Shown: positions 24,340 to 35,738 of the stretch, in pieces
Layout: each line of letters starts with the position of its first letter
Position numbering within the stretch: position 1 is the stretch's first letter
Assembly (NCBI GenBank): GCA_900074885.1
Contig: FJUW01000041.1
Coordinates: forward strand, 1 to 64,000
Length of the DNA: 64,000 bases
Source of the DNA: Rhynchosporium graminicola
Taxonomy: Eukaryota > Ascomycota > Leotiomycetes > Helotiales > Ploettnerulaceae
Direction of reading: 5' to 3'
The notes under the pieces: model-generated
Told to the model about the DNA's origin: nothing
The model's input: only the letters and a program-made list of their open reading frames with translations
Databases searched by the model: none
Translations under genes and position numbers: made by a program

Positions 24340-25880
24340 CGTAACTCCTTTAATTTAATCGAGAAACTATACTAATTTAATTAAGAATTATTCTCTAAGG
24401 AATGAAATATATTAGGAGATAGCTATACTATTAATGATAGTTTATTACTTTATAATAGTCGTCTATACATATAATGCCATATCCCGCTATATACTTGTTT
24501 AATTAGCGAAATCTACGATTAAGTTTCCTTCGCTTATCTAAATACTCGTAAGACCGCTGAAATAATTTCTACCTATTACTACTAGAAAGGACTTATATCG
24601 GATATAAAATAATATACTTATAATTACTACTCTTATTAGTACTCTCATCTGAAGTAAACGAAATAATAAGGATTCCTCTATTTATTACTAGTACTTAGCT
24701 ACCTTATATAGTACTTAGCTATAGATTTTAAGGACTTCTCGCCTAATAACTAAGGATTTAATAAGATATTAGTATTTATTAACCGCCTAAGGAAAGACTC
24801 CGTATCGATACTATACTATTATAATATCGATACCCGCAGGATAATAATATTATTTATTTAATAGATATATTATTTCAGATATACTCTTAAGTTAATTATA
24901 TCCGACTAAAGAGCTTAGTTAGTCTTATCTTTCTAGTAAGAGTTTTACTATATAATTAGAGTTAAGGTTAAGCTCTCTACTTCCTTCTACTAGTAAACCG
25001 ATAGATAAATAGAGATTATAAATCAGTATATTAATTAACGCCTTAGACCTTTCGTTAATTACTACTAGAGTAACTAGAGCGAACTACTACTAATAATAGA
25101 CCGCGCCTAAGTAACCTTACCTTACGACTCTATTAGTATAGCGCTATATACCCTTAAATATAGTATACTACTACAGAATAGCTAGGACTAGAAGCAACTT
25201 ACCGGATCGATACCGTAAGAGAAGCTTAACTATATTAATACTAAATCCCTAGCTAAACGTGCTAAATCCGCTATCGAGGTTATAAAAGCTAATATACTAG
25301 CTACTTAGTATAAGATAAGCGCTATAACTGACCCGAAATAGCGCAGTATTAACTAGGAAGTTAGAGATAAGGTATTTCTCTCTATAAGGAACCTTAAGAA
25401 TTACTAGCTAAGTAAGAAGCTATATAGTCTCTAAATAAGATTATACTAAGTCCTAGCTAAGATCGGATACTCTTATAAGCTAGATTTACCCCCGGGATCT
25501 TCTATATACGATATATTTGCTTCCGAATTACTCTTTAAGGACCCGGATAACCTATTATTAAGCTAGGAGTTACTAAACCTACCCTTAGAGGTTATCGCTA
25601 CTTAAGAAGAGTAGGAGTTATAAGATATACTCGCTATATAGCTCCTAAGAGGTAATCTGAAGTATTAAGTTAGCTAGCTAGACTATAACTCGGACCTAAC
25701 TTAGTATAACGCTTCTAACTTAATAAGTACTCTATATAAGCTTAGAGACTTCTACGCTACTAACTTAAGTAAACTTAGACTTCCGCGTAAACTAGATTAG
25801 TAGATTAAGGCTTAAGAAAACGGAATAGATAACTATAGTTACTTAGAGGATAATAAGCTATTATAGTTACTAGTATCAGA
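24340..25880 (+). pseudogene. Integrase with chromodomain-like tail, family 1
   Basis: Integrase inserts the cDNA into the genome. The DDE core shows Asp 1 in YLAIDFKDFSP (near 24720), Asp 2 in LIISDQRAQ (near 24900) and Glu in YQQTDRQIEIIN (near 25000). After the core come a GPY-like stretch (DKVFLSIRNLKNYQLSKKL, near 25360) and LDLPPGSSIYDIFASELL. The tail at about 25560-25830 looks like a chromodomain: EEQELQDILAIQLLRGNLKY, then QVSQLDY, then LTQYNASNL, resembling Y.V.W.G....TWEPA..L. In fungi such tails direct insertion towards heterochromatin, which fits the nested setting here. Confidence 0.8.
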
Positions 25881-25894
25881 ATTTATTACTAGGA

Positions 25895-26985
25895 ATAATC
25901 CCCCGATTATACTCTATAATAATACTATATCTAAAACTCTACTTCTTTAACTACTTTTACTTTACTAGCTTTCTCCCCTAAGTTCTCCGGAGCTTCTAGT
26001 AAATCTAGAATATCTAGAACTAGAACTACTATATCTAACTCTTTACTTAAATCTGCTAATATAGCCCTAGTAGTAAACTAAGTATAATAGCTAATCCTAC
26101 GAGCTTTCTTCTTTAGAGAGAGTCCGGGAGTATCTAGATCTAATACTATCTCTAAACTAGAAAGTAAATTCCTTTTTCCCTTAGTATTAGATATTATAGC
26201 TTTAAATATAGCTTTCTTTATAAATTCCCGCATAATACTATTTAATTCCTTCGTCTACTTTAACGCTATTTTAGCTATTAACCTAGACTTCGCCGAATTA
26301 ACTATTAGAAGATCTAAATCTTATATTATATTAGTATTATACTTATATCTAAGGGTTTAAGATCGTAACTTATTACCTTAATAAACTCTAACTCCTTAAA
26401 TACTTTCTCTATAGAATACCTTAAAGCTTAAGTCTCTGCTAATTATATAATAGTAATCTCTAACGTAATAATAGGAGTAGTAGATTTCGCGAGATAATAG
26501 ATCTGATTAATAGCTTTATAAGTAGCTATAATACTACCCTGATTTAGCTCCGCGTCCTTAGCTTCGCTACTAGGAAGTAAACTAGATAAAATAATATACT
26601 CTATATTAACGTAGTTAGGTAACTATAACGCGTTAGTATATATAACTACATTTATATTCAAGTAACTTATATACTTATAACTACTCTTTAACGCCGAATA
26701 ATACTTATAAAGCTTAGAGTTAAGCTTATTAAATAAGTATAAGAGTTCTAAAATAAGAGTATTATTATACTTTATCTTAAGGAAAGCGCGAATATATTAT
26801 AAGTAATATATACGATACGCCGCCGAAAGAGTACTAGTAGGAACTAGTAAAAGCACTATAGGAGTTAGCGTTATAGATCTGTAAAACCCCTGTACTGCAC
26901 TTAAAACTATCCCTAAAACTAAGATAAGAAACTTACTTATATTAAGAGAAGAGTTAATTAGGTTAATTAATATATAAGATTATAG
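25895..26985 (-). pseudogene. Antisense ORF in family-1 gypsy (unknown protein)
   Basis: Minus-strand frame facing gag-pol, ending near the integrase tail and starting towards the 3' LTR. It reads LVPTSTLSAAYRIYYL, IRAFLKIKYNNTLILELLYL, KLYKYYSALKSSYKYISYLN, ILSSLLPSSEAKDAELNQ and ATYKAINQIYYLAKS. Towards its end, near 25940-26080, it reads LSKELDIVVLVLDILDLLEA and VKVVKEVEF. The same product is readable from the copies at 790-1851 and 58199-59163, so the frame was part of the ancestral element. No known domain recognised. Whether it is expressed from a promoter near the 3' LTR cannot be told. Confidence 0.65.
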
Positions 26986-27385
26986 TAGATTACTATAGTA
27001 GTTAGTAATAATACTTACTCTAGGAGCCGTATTATAGTCTAGGGAGAATAAACTTATAAGTTAAAGTAGTTATCGCAGTTAAAAAGGAAAGGCTCTAATA
27101 TTAATAAACCCCTTCCTTTATATACCCTACGCTCTACTTAAACTTAACTCCTACTGTAAATAGATAAAGCAAATACTACTTACCGCCTAATTTAGAAGCT
27201 ATAACTAATATAGTACTATTATAGCGACGTAACTAGTTAGAACCTAATAAAGAATTTACTATTACTAAAGAGCAGCTAGCGCTTATTACGCGAATATCAA
27301 CGAAAATAGTTATAATAAAGACTAATTCTAGTATAAACTATAACCTTCCGAGCTTAGGGTTAAGCTCTTCTTAGGAGGGGGGTAA

Positions 27386-27653
27386 TATAACGATAGCTTA
27401 CTTGAATATTATATAAGAAGAAGGATAGATAATAGGGCCTAAGTTCATAAGTATCCCGGCAGAACTAGTATCCGACCCGGTATAGTATCGGACTAGTACT
27501 AGCATATATATATAAGGTGCCTTAAACTCTATCTCTCTTCTTCTTCCTTCCTTATCTTTTTATTTCCTTTGTAGTAAACTATATAAGATCGCTCTTAGCC
27601 TCCCTACTCGTTTATTCTTGCTTATATACCGCCTTGAGTCTTATGTCGTTACA
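27386..27653 (+). repeat. 3' LTR, full family-1 gypsy element
   Basis: 268 bp, identical in length to the 5' LTR. It begins tataacgatagcttac after the polypurine tract and ends with the unmutated tgtcgttaca at 27644-27653, followed by TATCT. The inner edge is RIP-mutated and the outer edge is not. Confidence 0.95.
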
Positions 27654-27668
27654 TATCTTCTTATTTGA

Positions 27669-27772
27669 TATAATAATATAAGACTTATAGTAGTATACGA
27701 GTAGGGACAAAATAAGTAGAGAGGCTAAGAGCGATCTTATATAGTCTACTACTAAGGAAATAAGAAGATAAG
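27669..27772 (-). repeat. Truncated inverted LTR of the family-1 type
   Basis: Begins tataataatataagac, the reverse complement of the shared LTR end (GTCTTGTGTCGTTACA), and matches the R-U5 half and a little beyond through tagtctactactaagg. It breaks at 27772, where a different inverted LTR begins. It lies only 15 bp from the 3' LTR of the full element, in opposite orientation. Confidence 0.75.
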
Positions 27773-27960
27773 TATTACGAACTAGCATAATCCTTAGTAC
27801 TAAAGAGTTAGTACTATTAGAACCTATACAGTTATACTATAGGTAACCTAAGATCACGTGATATACTAGACTACTAGATAGGTCGCGAGAGCTTACGCGC
27901 TAATCACCTGGTATACTAGACTACTAAACAGGTCGCGAGAGCTTACGCGCTCTATAAAAT
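27773..27960 (-). repeat. Partial inverted LTR related to gypsy D, with 50-bp duplication
   Basis: The first bases (tattacgaactagcataat) are the reverse complement of the end of the 496-bp LTR at 35739-36234. Later words (atcacgtgatatactagactac) match its middle. The segment atcac..g.tatactagactacta..aggtcgcgagagc occurs twice in tandem, at 27853-27902 and 27903-27951 (period 50). The copia element starting at 27961 was inserted into it. Confidence 0.65.
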
Positions 27961-28134
27961 TATTGGTATCACTCTGTCGTAGTACGTATAATCAAGTAGT
28001 CTGCGTGAGCTAAAGTACAGTAGTAATAGTAGTAGTATTATCTGTTATATCGTGGCTGGCTTTCCTAGGTAGTCGAGACTCTATAAGGGAGATATATCTA
28101 GCCGGCTAAACCTCAGTGCAGATACTCGACTAAC
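27961..28134 (-). repeat. 3' LTR of copia F
   Basis: About 174 bp, from tattggtatcactctgtcg to an end at ctaaca near 28134, giving TGTTGG...CCAACA-type termini. The far end is inferred from the terminal motif, because the partner LTR is truncated 16 bases short of it. Confidence 0.65.
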
Positions 28135-28439
28135 ACGTGACTATAGACTAACACTAGGAGTACTTTAAAGTAGCTCTAAACTATCTACTTCTCCGTATAA
28201 AAGTAACGCTTTTTGCCTTCTAATAAGAGTAGTACTATAGTACTACTTATACAGAAGTATTATATAGTATACAGGTTTCCACGTGATCAGGTCCAAAGAT
28301 TCTACTTAAAAGATAACTGAACTAAACGCCTTATAGGCTCTCTTACAGCTTCAAGTTATCCAAATTCCCTCTATCTACTTATTCTATAGGCTTAATAACT
28401 AATTAATTTATATATAATAGCTCCTTCAGAGCTCCGTTG

Positions 28440-29492
28440 CAATTTGTCTTAGTTATCGTATCCGCAGGGTTATCTAGCCCTGCTACCTAAATTACCTCTG
28501 ATATCTCTTTTCTTTCGTACGCTTAATATAGATATATAAGGTTAATTATCAATCTCTTCTCTCTTATAGTATTAAGTCGTACTACGTAGTCGTATAAAGA
28601 CTTAGAATCAGTAACTATAACTAAACGTAATACTATAATCTCTATAATCTATTCGATAGTAATCTTAATAGCACCGGCTATATCAAAACCTTCTAATATA
28701 GCGTATAGTTCAGAGGCTAGTACAGATCTGGTAACTCTCTTATAGTATACCGAAGACTAGTGAATAATATTTGCCTTACTATACTTATCTATAAGTATAT
28801 AGATATAGTTAATTTAAGAGTAGAAGTCTTTTAAATTAGTAAATAAACCGTTAGTAAATACGACGAGTTTCAGAGACTTCTTATCTAATTTGACGTATCG
28901 GAGACTTTTACTATAGTTAAGCTTTTGCTATAAGATTCTCTTATTTAAGAGCTTAAAGTCTTTCTCTATCGGATTTATAGTTTATATAGTAAAAGAGATA
29001 TCAAACGATACTTCCAGCTGAGAAATAGTTACTAGATATAAACCTCTAGCTCTCTAGGCGGTAAATTGCTCGATTTAGGTAAGACCTTATCGTATACCTC
29101 TATAGGAGTTAGTAAGATTAACTAGTTCTTTCTTAATTATTCTTAGCGTCTTATTATACGATTATTAAGACAGTCGAATAGAGCTATTAGTTTCTAAGGT
29201 AATATAATCTCTATTAAAGTCAATTAGGTATAAAGTAGTTAATTACTCTCTCTCGTTCGACTTAAAAATAGCTTTCTATAGCTCTCTTTCTTCTGCGTCT
29301 ATAAAGGTCTTATTACCGATAAAGAAGGTATCGTTAATCTGAAGACTAAGAGCTCCTATACTAGCTTTATTACCTGAAACAGATAGTAGACACGTATCGA
29401 ACGTCGATAGTACTATATGGAGCTTCTTAATCTTATATCTATAGTATATACCGAACTAATAGTTCGCTGACTCTAGTATACTGTATATAGGG
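28440..29492 (-). pseudogene. Copia F RNase H and RT C-terminal part
   Basis: Minus-strand remnant. RNase H reads AELYAILEGFDIAGAIK (near 28680-28730), then VTDSKSLYDYVVRLNTIREK (28550-28610) and, near the C-terminus, a degenerate NPADTITK around 28440-28475. These match fungal copia elements (VYTDSKSLYDCL..L.T..EKR, and N.ADAMTK). Towards 29490 it merges into the C-terminal half of reverse transcriptase. The frame is resumed at 36240 on the other side of gypsy D. Confidence 0.75.
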
Positions 29493-29497
29493 CTAAC

Positions 29498-29993
29498 TGT
29501 AATATTCCTGGTTCTGACTGGTACGCGGTGTACAGGCTCGTCGGTTAGTATTAGCTATAAAGTAAAGTAAATAAGAAGTTCGGTTCTTAATTAGAATTAA
29601 GACGTTATAAGTAAGTATTAATTACTATATGAATTTAAGCACGAAGCTCCTATCTAATAGCAGAAGTACTAGTCTTATATAGAATCTTCGTTCCTTTATA
29701 CTAGCTATATAAGATATCTTATAGAGCGTGTAAGCCCGTAAGACCGTCTAGTAGTCTAGCATATCACGTGATCCTCTGGATCACCTATAGCTATAATACT
29801 ATTATTACTATAATATAGGCAGATATATAGTACTACTCGCTAGTTTATACTATAACTATATTAGTGCCTTTCCTCTAATAGTACTAACTCTTTCCTAGTA
29901 CTAAAACCCGTCTAGTACTTACTACTAGGTAGTACTATTAGTATTCTAGTACTAGGACGGTTTTAGTGCTAAGAATTATACTAGTTCATAATA
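29498..29993 (-). repeat. 3' LTR of gypsy D
   Basis: 496 bp, starting tgtaatattcctggttctg. It is less mutated near its left (outer) end and more towards the inside: its right end reads tactaggtagtactattag where the other LTR still has tactgggtggtactatcag. Confidence 0.93.
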
Positions 29994-30010
29994 CTATCCC
30001 CTTTTTATCT

Positions 30011-30760
30011 TAGCGTATCCCTACGCTTAAGTACGCCTAAGGAAATATCGACGACTACCTATAGCTATCTCTTTCTTTTATTATACCCTCTGAACGCTTA
30101 ACTAAACAAGTCGATTATATTATTTTCAGAAGATAAATAGAATTAAGTAGTAAAATTATAATACTATATACTAGATATGAAAAGGCGGAATATAAAGAGT
30201 ATATATCGCCTCGCGATCCTAAACTAACCTGATATAGTTATTACGCTTAACTAAATAAAATATACGATATTCGAGTTATTAACTATATACTCTTAGCGCG
30301 AGACTAGGAATCTTTAGATTCTTAGATTAAGAAACTCGACGCAGAAGAGAAGGAAGCTATAGCTAAGATCCTTTATCTGAAGAAATAGAAACGTTTCTTA
30401 TACGAATAGTAGTAAAAGATAATTATTACTAGTCTGAACTCGATAACTGAGCTCGATACTCTTAAAGCTCTAGAAAAGGAAGAAAAGGAGAAATAGGAAA
30501 GGGAGGGGGTACTTAATAATACTAAGTTAGCAGGCGCGGAACCCTCTAGTTCCGACGTTCCTATCGACCTCTCGTTCGACCCGATAGTTAACTTTCCTTT
30601 TAATTCTACTAACTTACTCTAGGTAGATCTGGGTTTTATCGATAGAAATTAGCTAGTAATACTAAGTAGTAAAAGCTTAACTTAGGTTCTTATATATTTT
30701 CCGAATATAAGTAGTTCTTCTACTTTACTAGATATCTAATAATACCTCGTTTATACTAAT
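30011..30760 (+). pseudogene. Antisense ORF in gypsy D (coiled-coil type)
   Basis: Plus-strand frame opposite to gag-pol, directly inside the 3' LTR. It can be followed for about 245 codons with only RIP-type stops. It reads IIPSERLTKQVDYIIFRR, then YEKAEYKEYISPRDPKL, then IKKLDAEEKEAIAKILYLKK (coiled-coil-like), then LNSITELDTLKALEKEEKEK, then an acidic/Ser-rich tail (SSSDVPIDLSFDP). The layout resembles, from my knowledge, small charged coiled-coil proteins often annotated as hypothetical proteins near fungal transposons. I cannot name a family. The segment 30160-30600 is richer in GAA/GAG/AAG codons than its surroundings. Confidence 0.6.
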
Positions 30761-30839
30761 AGTCTAGTAGTTCCTCTATATTATATTCTACAAGTAAGTT
30801 AACTAGTTTAGCATATATCTTCGGAGCTAGTAGTACTTC

Positions 30840-32150
30840 CGATAGTACTTTTTCTAATAAGGATATATAGAATATTAGGAATATCTTCTTTATTATAGCT
30901 AGTAGCTAGAGTTTATAATTTAATAATCCTTTAATATATTTGATTTTAAAAGGTCTAAGTTTCTTATAGTCTAACTTATTACTTAGTCTCTATATATTAA
31001 TATTTTTCTATAGAAAGTAAACCCTATCCCTCTCTTATAGCGTTAGCTCCTAACTACGATTCTTATTATAATAGTGCGCGTTCTTCTCTGCTATAAACTA
31101 GAGTTCTTCTATAAGTTCCTTATAGAGGTCTTAGATATTCCTAACTTAGATACGAGTTATATTATTATCCTTAACTATTAAGTTAGGTTCTCTATAGGCG
31201 ATAGGTTCGTAATTATAATTCGCAAAGAATAGTATAACTTTTATTATTTCCGTAGTCGAGCTATTATATATAAATTCTACTAATAGTAATAGTTCTACCT
31301 AATTATTTTATTAATAGTTAATATAATAGCGTAAGTATACTTTAACTACTTAGTTAATTCTTTTATTTCCTTTATTAGTCTAAGGATAGAAAGCTATTAA
31401 TAGTTTTCGTTTAGTCCCTAGGAACTCTATTAAAGTATTCTAGAACTTTAATATAAATAACTTATCTCGATCCGATATGATTTCTTCAGGTACTCTATAC
31501 TTAGAGACTACTTCCTTAAGGTATACTTATACTAAGTGTTCAGCTATTAGAGTAAATAAGACTAGTACTAAGATTATATACTTAATAAGTCTTTCTATAA
31601 TAATAAATATTATATTATAGCTAACTCCTGTGACCGGGTCCTTCGATAGTAGTAATAGCCTTATAAAGTCCTATGATATCGATTTCCAAGATATTAGTAG
31701 TATTAGTACTATAATTATCTACTTATAAGGTATATATCAGGAAGACTTATTCCTAATATAAGTATTATAATTAGCTAGTACTTCTTTAACTACTTAGCGG
31801 AGTCCTTCTAACTAGTAGTTTCTTGAAATCCTTAGATACGTTCTTCGTATCCCTTAGTATCTATACGCGAGAAGCTCGTATTAATCTTTAAAATATACTT
31901 CTAATAAGCTAAGAAGAAGCTAAATTTTCCTATTAACTTATATAATACTATTCTTAATTATATTCCTTATAATAAGTTCCTTAGTCTCGTCCAGGGATAT
32001 TCTATCTTTCTTCTAAGCCTCCTTTAAGGTATTATATTAAGGTCCCTTAATTTCTTACTTAATTATAATAGCTTCTCGGATATTAGTAACTATATCTTTA
32101 TTATCTAGCTATCTAAGTAAAGTAGTCTTATTATAGACTTTATTATTCTT
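30840..32150 (-). pseudogene. Gypsy D integrase
   Basis: Minus-strand integrase downstream of RNase H. The N-terminal finger region (near 31760-31850) reads VLANYNTYIRNKSS, where Tyr stands for the Cys of C-X2-C. The region around 31400-31720 matches the integrase remnant at 54074-54880 (for example RLIKYIILVLVLFTLIA), whose C-terminal stretch NINIQRLSNKLDYKKLRLF is a GPY-like module. No catalytic triad can be claimed with certainty. Confidence 0.6.
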
Positions 32151-34150
32151 ATAACTTAGTAATTAGCTCAGAGTATCTACTTATATATTATCCTTTCCTT
32201 ATATATACTTAATAACTAGATTAAAAGAGGCGAGTTCCTCTAACTATCAGGCTAACCGACGATTATCTAAGACCTTAGTAGTTATAAAAGTTCGGAGATT
32301 CATATAATTAGTATAGATAATAACTAGAAACTTAGCTCCTTATAAGTATATTTTCTAGTATTTAAGTGCTTTAACGATCGCTATAAGTTCTTTCTTATAG
32401 ATATTATAATTCTATTTAACTAGAGATATTTTCTCTGAAAAGTAAGCGACTAAGTATAATTATCCTTTATTATCTCGCTATAGGTATATTACGCTAGTAT
32501 AAGTATTAGAGGTATCTATTTCTATTATACTTTCCTTTTCTTCGTCGAAACTATATAAGATTAGTTCTTTTATGAATTATTTCTTAATTCTCTAAAAAGC
32601 TTCCTTATATTAGGTAGTCTAAGTAAAAGGAATACCTTTTCTTATTAAACTCGTAAGTAGTTTAGTAATCTTAGAATAGTTTCTAATAAACTATTAGTAG
32701 AAGTTAGCGAAACCTAATTATAATTATATATCCTTAACGTTCTTTAGAGATTCCTACTCCTTTATAGCTTTAATTTTCTCTAGGTTAATACTTATCTCTC
32801 TCAGGCGAATAATATGCCTTAGAAAAGTAACTTACTTAACTAAGAATTTATATTTTAATATCTTTAGTCTAGAATCTACTTTACGTAGTACTTCTATAAC
32901 TTAAGTGATATAGCTCTAGTATACCTTAATAGTCTCTGAGTATACTAGGATATTATCTAGGTAGTATATAGCGAATTTCCTAATAAAGTCCTTAAGAATA
33001 TTATTATTTTATCTTTAATACGTAGCTAGAGTATTAGTTAAGCCGAATAGTATTACTATATATTCTTATAGCCCTAAGGGTAATACGAAAGTAGTCTTCT
33101 ACTCGTATCCCTTTTTAATTCGGATTAAATTAAACGCGTTATATTAGTCTAACTTAGTATATATCTTTACTCTAGCTAGCTTATCTCGCAGGTACTATAC
33201 GTTTAGTAAAGGATATATATCTCTTATAGTTTTACTATTAATTATCTAATAGTCTCTATATAGTCTTCTCTTAGGATCTCCTGCCTTCTTAATTACTAGT
33301 ATATTAATAGCGTATAGTAACTTAGATTTCCGAATCTATCCTTTCTTTATACTTAACTCCTAATACTCCTTAAGTGTCCTTATAGTATTATAGTTATAGT
33401 AATAAAGTTTCTTTACGATAAGTATAAATCTATCTTTAAAGTTTATCTTATAATCCTAGGGTTTATACTTAAGTAGAGCCCTTATATCCTGCGGATCCTC
33501 GAATAATTTCGAGAACTTCCTATATAGTTCGGGTAGCTATTCCCGAATATTATCTATCTAGCTAAGATAATTCCTAAGTTCTATCTAATTAGGAACTTGA
33601 CTTAACTAGCTAGAGTCTATCGGCGTTATTATTAAGAAGGCAGCGCTAGCCTCTTATTTACTAGCTAGTTAATTACGCTTATATTTATAGTTACTAAACG
33701 TGACTCTCTTAGTTACTTAGTTTACGCTAAGATTATAGTTATATAGTTATAATATTCTTAATACGATATTATATCGTCTAGTAAGTACGATATCGAAGTA
33801 AAGCGTTTCTTCGTATCTATTAATAACTATCTTTATTCCTCTTATCTTTCTATAGACTTATCTATCTGATCTAATACCTTTTCTATCTAATAAGATAAAA
33901 TAGTATAGTTTCGGGTTAATAGTAATAGGAATATTCTATTTTTCGATAAAGGCCGGGTTTATAAAGCGTCCTATAGCTCCTAAATCAATAAGTGCCTTTA
34001 TCTTAATATTATCTACTATAACTAGTAAGATTAACTAATCGAACTCTCTAGTAGTAGTAAGCTCTAAGTATAATAGTTTTATTATAGAGTAATTATATAC
34101 TTCTTTAATAATTCTCCTTATTATTTTATCTAACTAAGTCCTAAGGCTAG
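32150..34150 (-). pseudogene. Gypsy D protease, reverse transcriptase and RNase H
   Basis: Minus-strand pol, readable almost in one frame. Protease: KALIDLGAIGRFINPAFIEK near 33935-33995 (usual LIDSGAT..F). RT: RRLYRDYQIIDSKTIRDIYP (33230-33290), TKLDQYNAFNLIRIKKGYE (33115-33170), a VLPLGL block, and the catalytic box YYLDNILVYS near 32940-32965 (second Asp mutated to Asn). RNase H: IIEIDTSNTYASVIYLQRDN (32460-32520), then YFSEKISLVKQNYNIYKKEL. Stop codons are those expected from CAA, CAG and CGA. Confidence 0.85.
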
Positions 34151-34779
34151 GTTCGTAAGTAATCAGAGTATAAGGTATATAGTAATAGAGAATAACTTAC
34201 TCTTAAATTAGATCTAGTACTATTTTTTAATAAGTAGCTAGTTCTAATAAGTATTATCTTCTCTACTAATAATATTCCTCTTCTGTTTCCTTAGTAATAG
34301 CTTAGGTATCTTTAATTTAAAGGAACTAATCTAATTATTAGAACTCTTTTAGTTCAGGTTCTCCCTCGAGGTTAGCTATATAATAATCTAGTTATTCCTC
34401 GATATCCCCGGTATTAACCTGGAATATAATAGTAATAGTATCGCAGTAGATAATAATATAGTTTATACTTAAGTTAAGTATATTATAGGTTCGATAATAC
34501 TCTATAAAATCGGACTTAGTTCTATTATAAACTTATATTCTTCTTTTATTATTATGATTTCGAAGAGTCTAGTTTTCGTTATTATATAGAAGGTTATTAT
34601 ATAAATAGTTTATTTTATCTATAATACTCTAGCTTTCTTAGTCTTTATCTAGAAGTTTAACTAAGTTTCTTCGAATCTTTCGCTAGATTTATAAGTTATA
34701 AAGTCCTACGAACTCTATTCTGCGCTAGAAGCTTCTTAGTAGTCTAGCTTTCTTTCCGCTAGTTCGAATTCTCTCTTAG

Positions 34780-35700
34780 GTTTATTATAAGGTTTTCCTC
34801 CCTACTTCTTCTTCTAAGAATAATTATAAGCGAGATATCCTAACTTATTATACGTATAATATAAGCTCTTCTCTCGATATTTATCTTTCTTAGCTTAGCT
34901 CTTAGATTCTCTTTCTACTCTATCTATTTCTATTAGATTATAATAGTTACGTTTATTATTCGAGTAAGATTAGAAATTTCCCTGATATTTACTATATTAT
35001 TATAGAAATTAAGGTTTCCGGAAGTAAGTAAGTATAAAGTATCTTTCTTTTTCCTTCGCTTGTTCCTGGATTTATTTATCGATAGTAGTAGACGATCTGA
35101 TCAAGTCCTCTAAGTTACTTAGTTTACTAGCCTTAGAGAGCTTATCCTTAATATAATCCTTAAGGCCTCGATAGTATTAGGCTCTTAATCTACTATTTAT
35201 CTAATCTAACTATATAGAATATTAGTAGAACTTAGTAGTATATTTATAAACAGATCCTTATTATCGGATTCTGAGCAGGTGCTTCTCGTCTTATTCCTTC
35301 TTATTAGGGTCTCCGAAGACTCCTTTAATAGTATTAGTAAAGCCTATAGGTATTCGAAAGATAACTCGGCTTTTTTCGGTTATAGTAGTAGAATAGGCCC
35401 CGGATAAGTATCGATTAACTAAGTAATTACTTAAAGCTAGCTTAATCTAGTGAGCTATAGTATTATAGAGGAACGAGGCGATCCATAGGACTTTAAGGGA
35501 GTCCGCTTCGAACTTGTCTCTATTAGAGGCAAGGTATATTTAGTACTAGAGGATAAATTATCCCAGTTTATTACGGTTCCTATAATAGGTATCAGGTAGG
35601 TTCACACGAAGCGGTATACTCTTATCGATCTTATTAAACTTATCCGGCCTACTAGTCTAGGAGCTTTCTCTTATAACGGATCCTTCTTTAGTAGCTATTT
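34780..35700 (-). pseudogene. Gypsy D Gag with CCHC knuckle
   Basis: Minus-strand Gag. The knuckle near 34815-34865 reads YYTYNKLGYLAYNY, i.e. C-X2-C-X4-H-X4-C with Tyr in place of Cys and His. The capsid region extends right to about 35650 and ends near the leader just inside the 5' LTR. CpA/TpG are partly preserved at 35380-35650 (for example gcgatccatagg, cacacgaagcgg), so this part is less mutated than pol. Confidence 0.6.
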
Positions 35701-35738
35701 CGTTCTTACTAATAATACTTCAAGTAAGATACTTAAAG

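Larger units (their letters stand above)
19878..27653 (+). mobile_element. Full-length Ty3/gypsy family-1 retrotransposon
   Basis: A 7776-bp element with 268-bp LTRs at both ends and a perfect target duplication TATCT (19873-19877 and 27654-27658). The domain order gag, protease, reverse transcriptase, RNase H, integrase, chromodomain-like tail is that of chromodomain-bearing Ty3/gypsy elements. An additional antisense frame lies between the chromodomain and the 3' LTR. LTR termini are TGTRACGACA...TGTCGTTACA, and the polypurine tract is ttaggaggggggtaa directly before the 3' LTR. All frames are broken by RIP-type stops, so the element is dead but structurally complete. It is the reference for the truncated copies at 285-6240 and 56122-64000. 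Confidence 0.95.
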
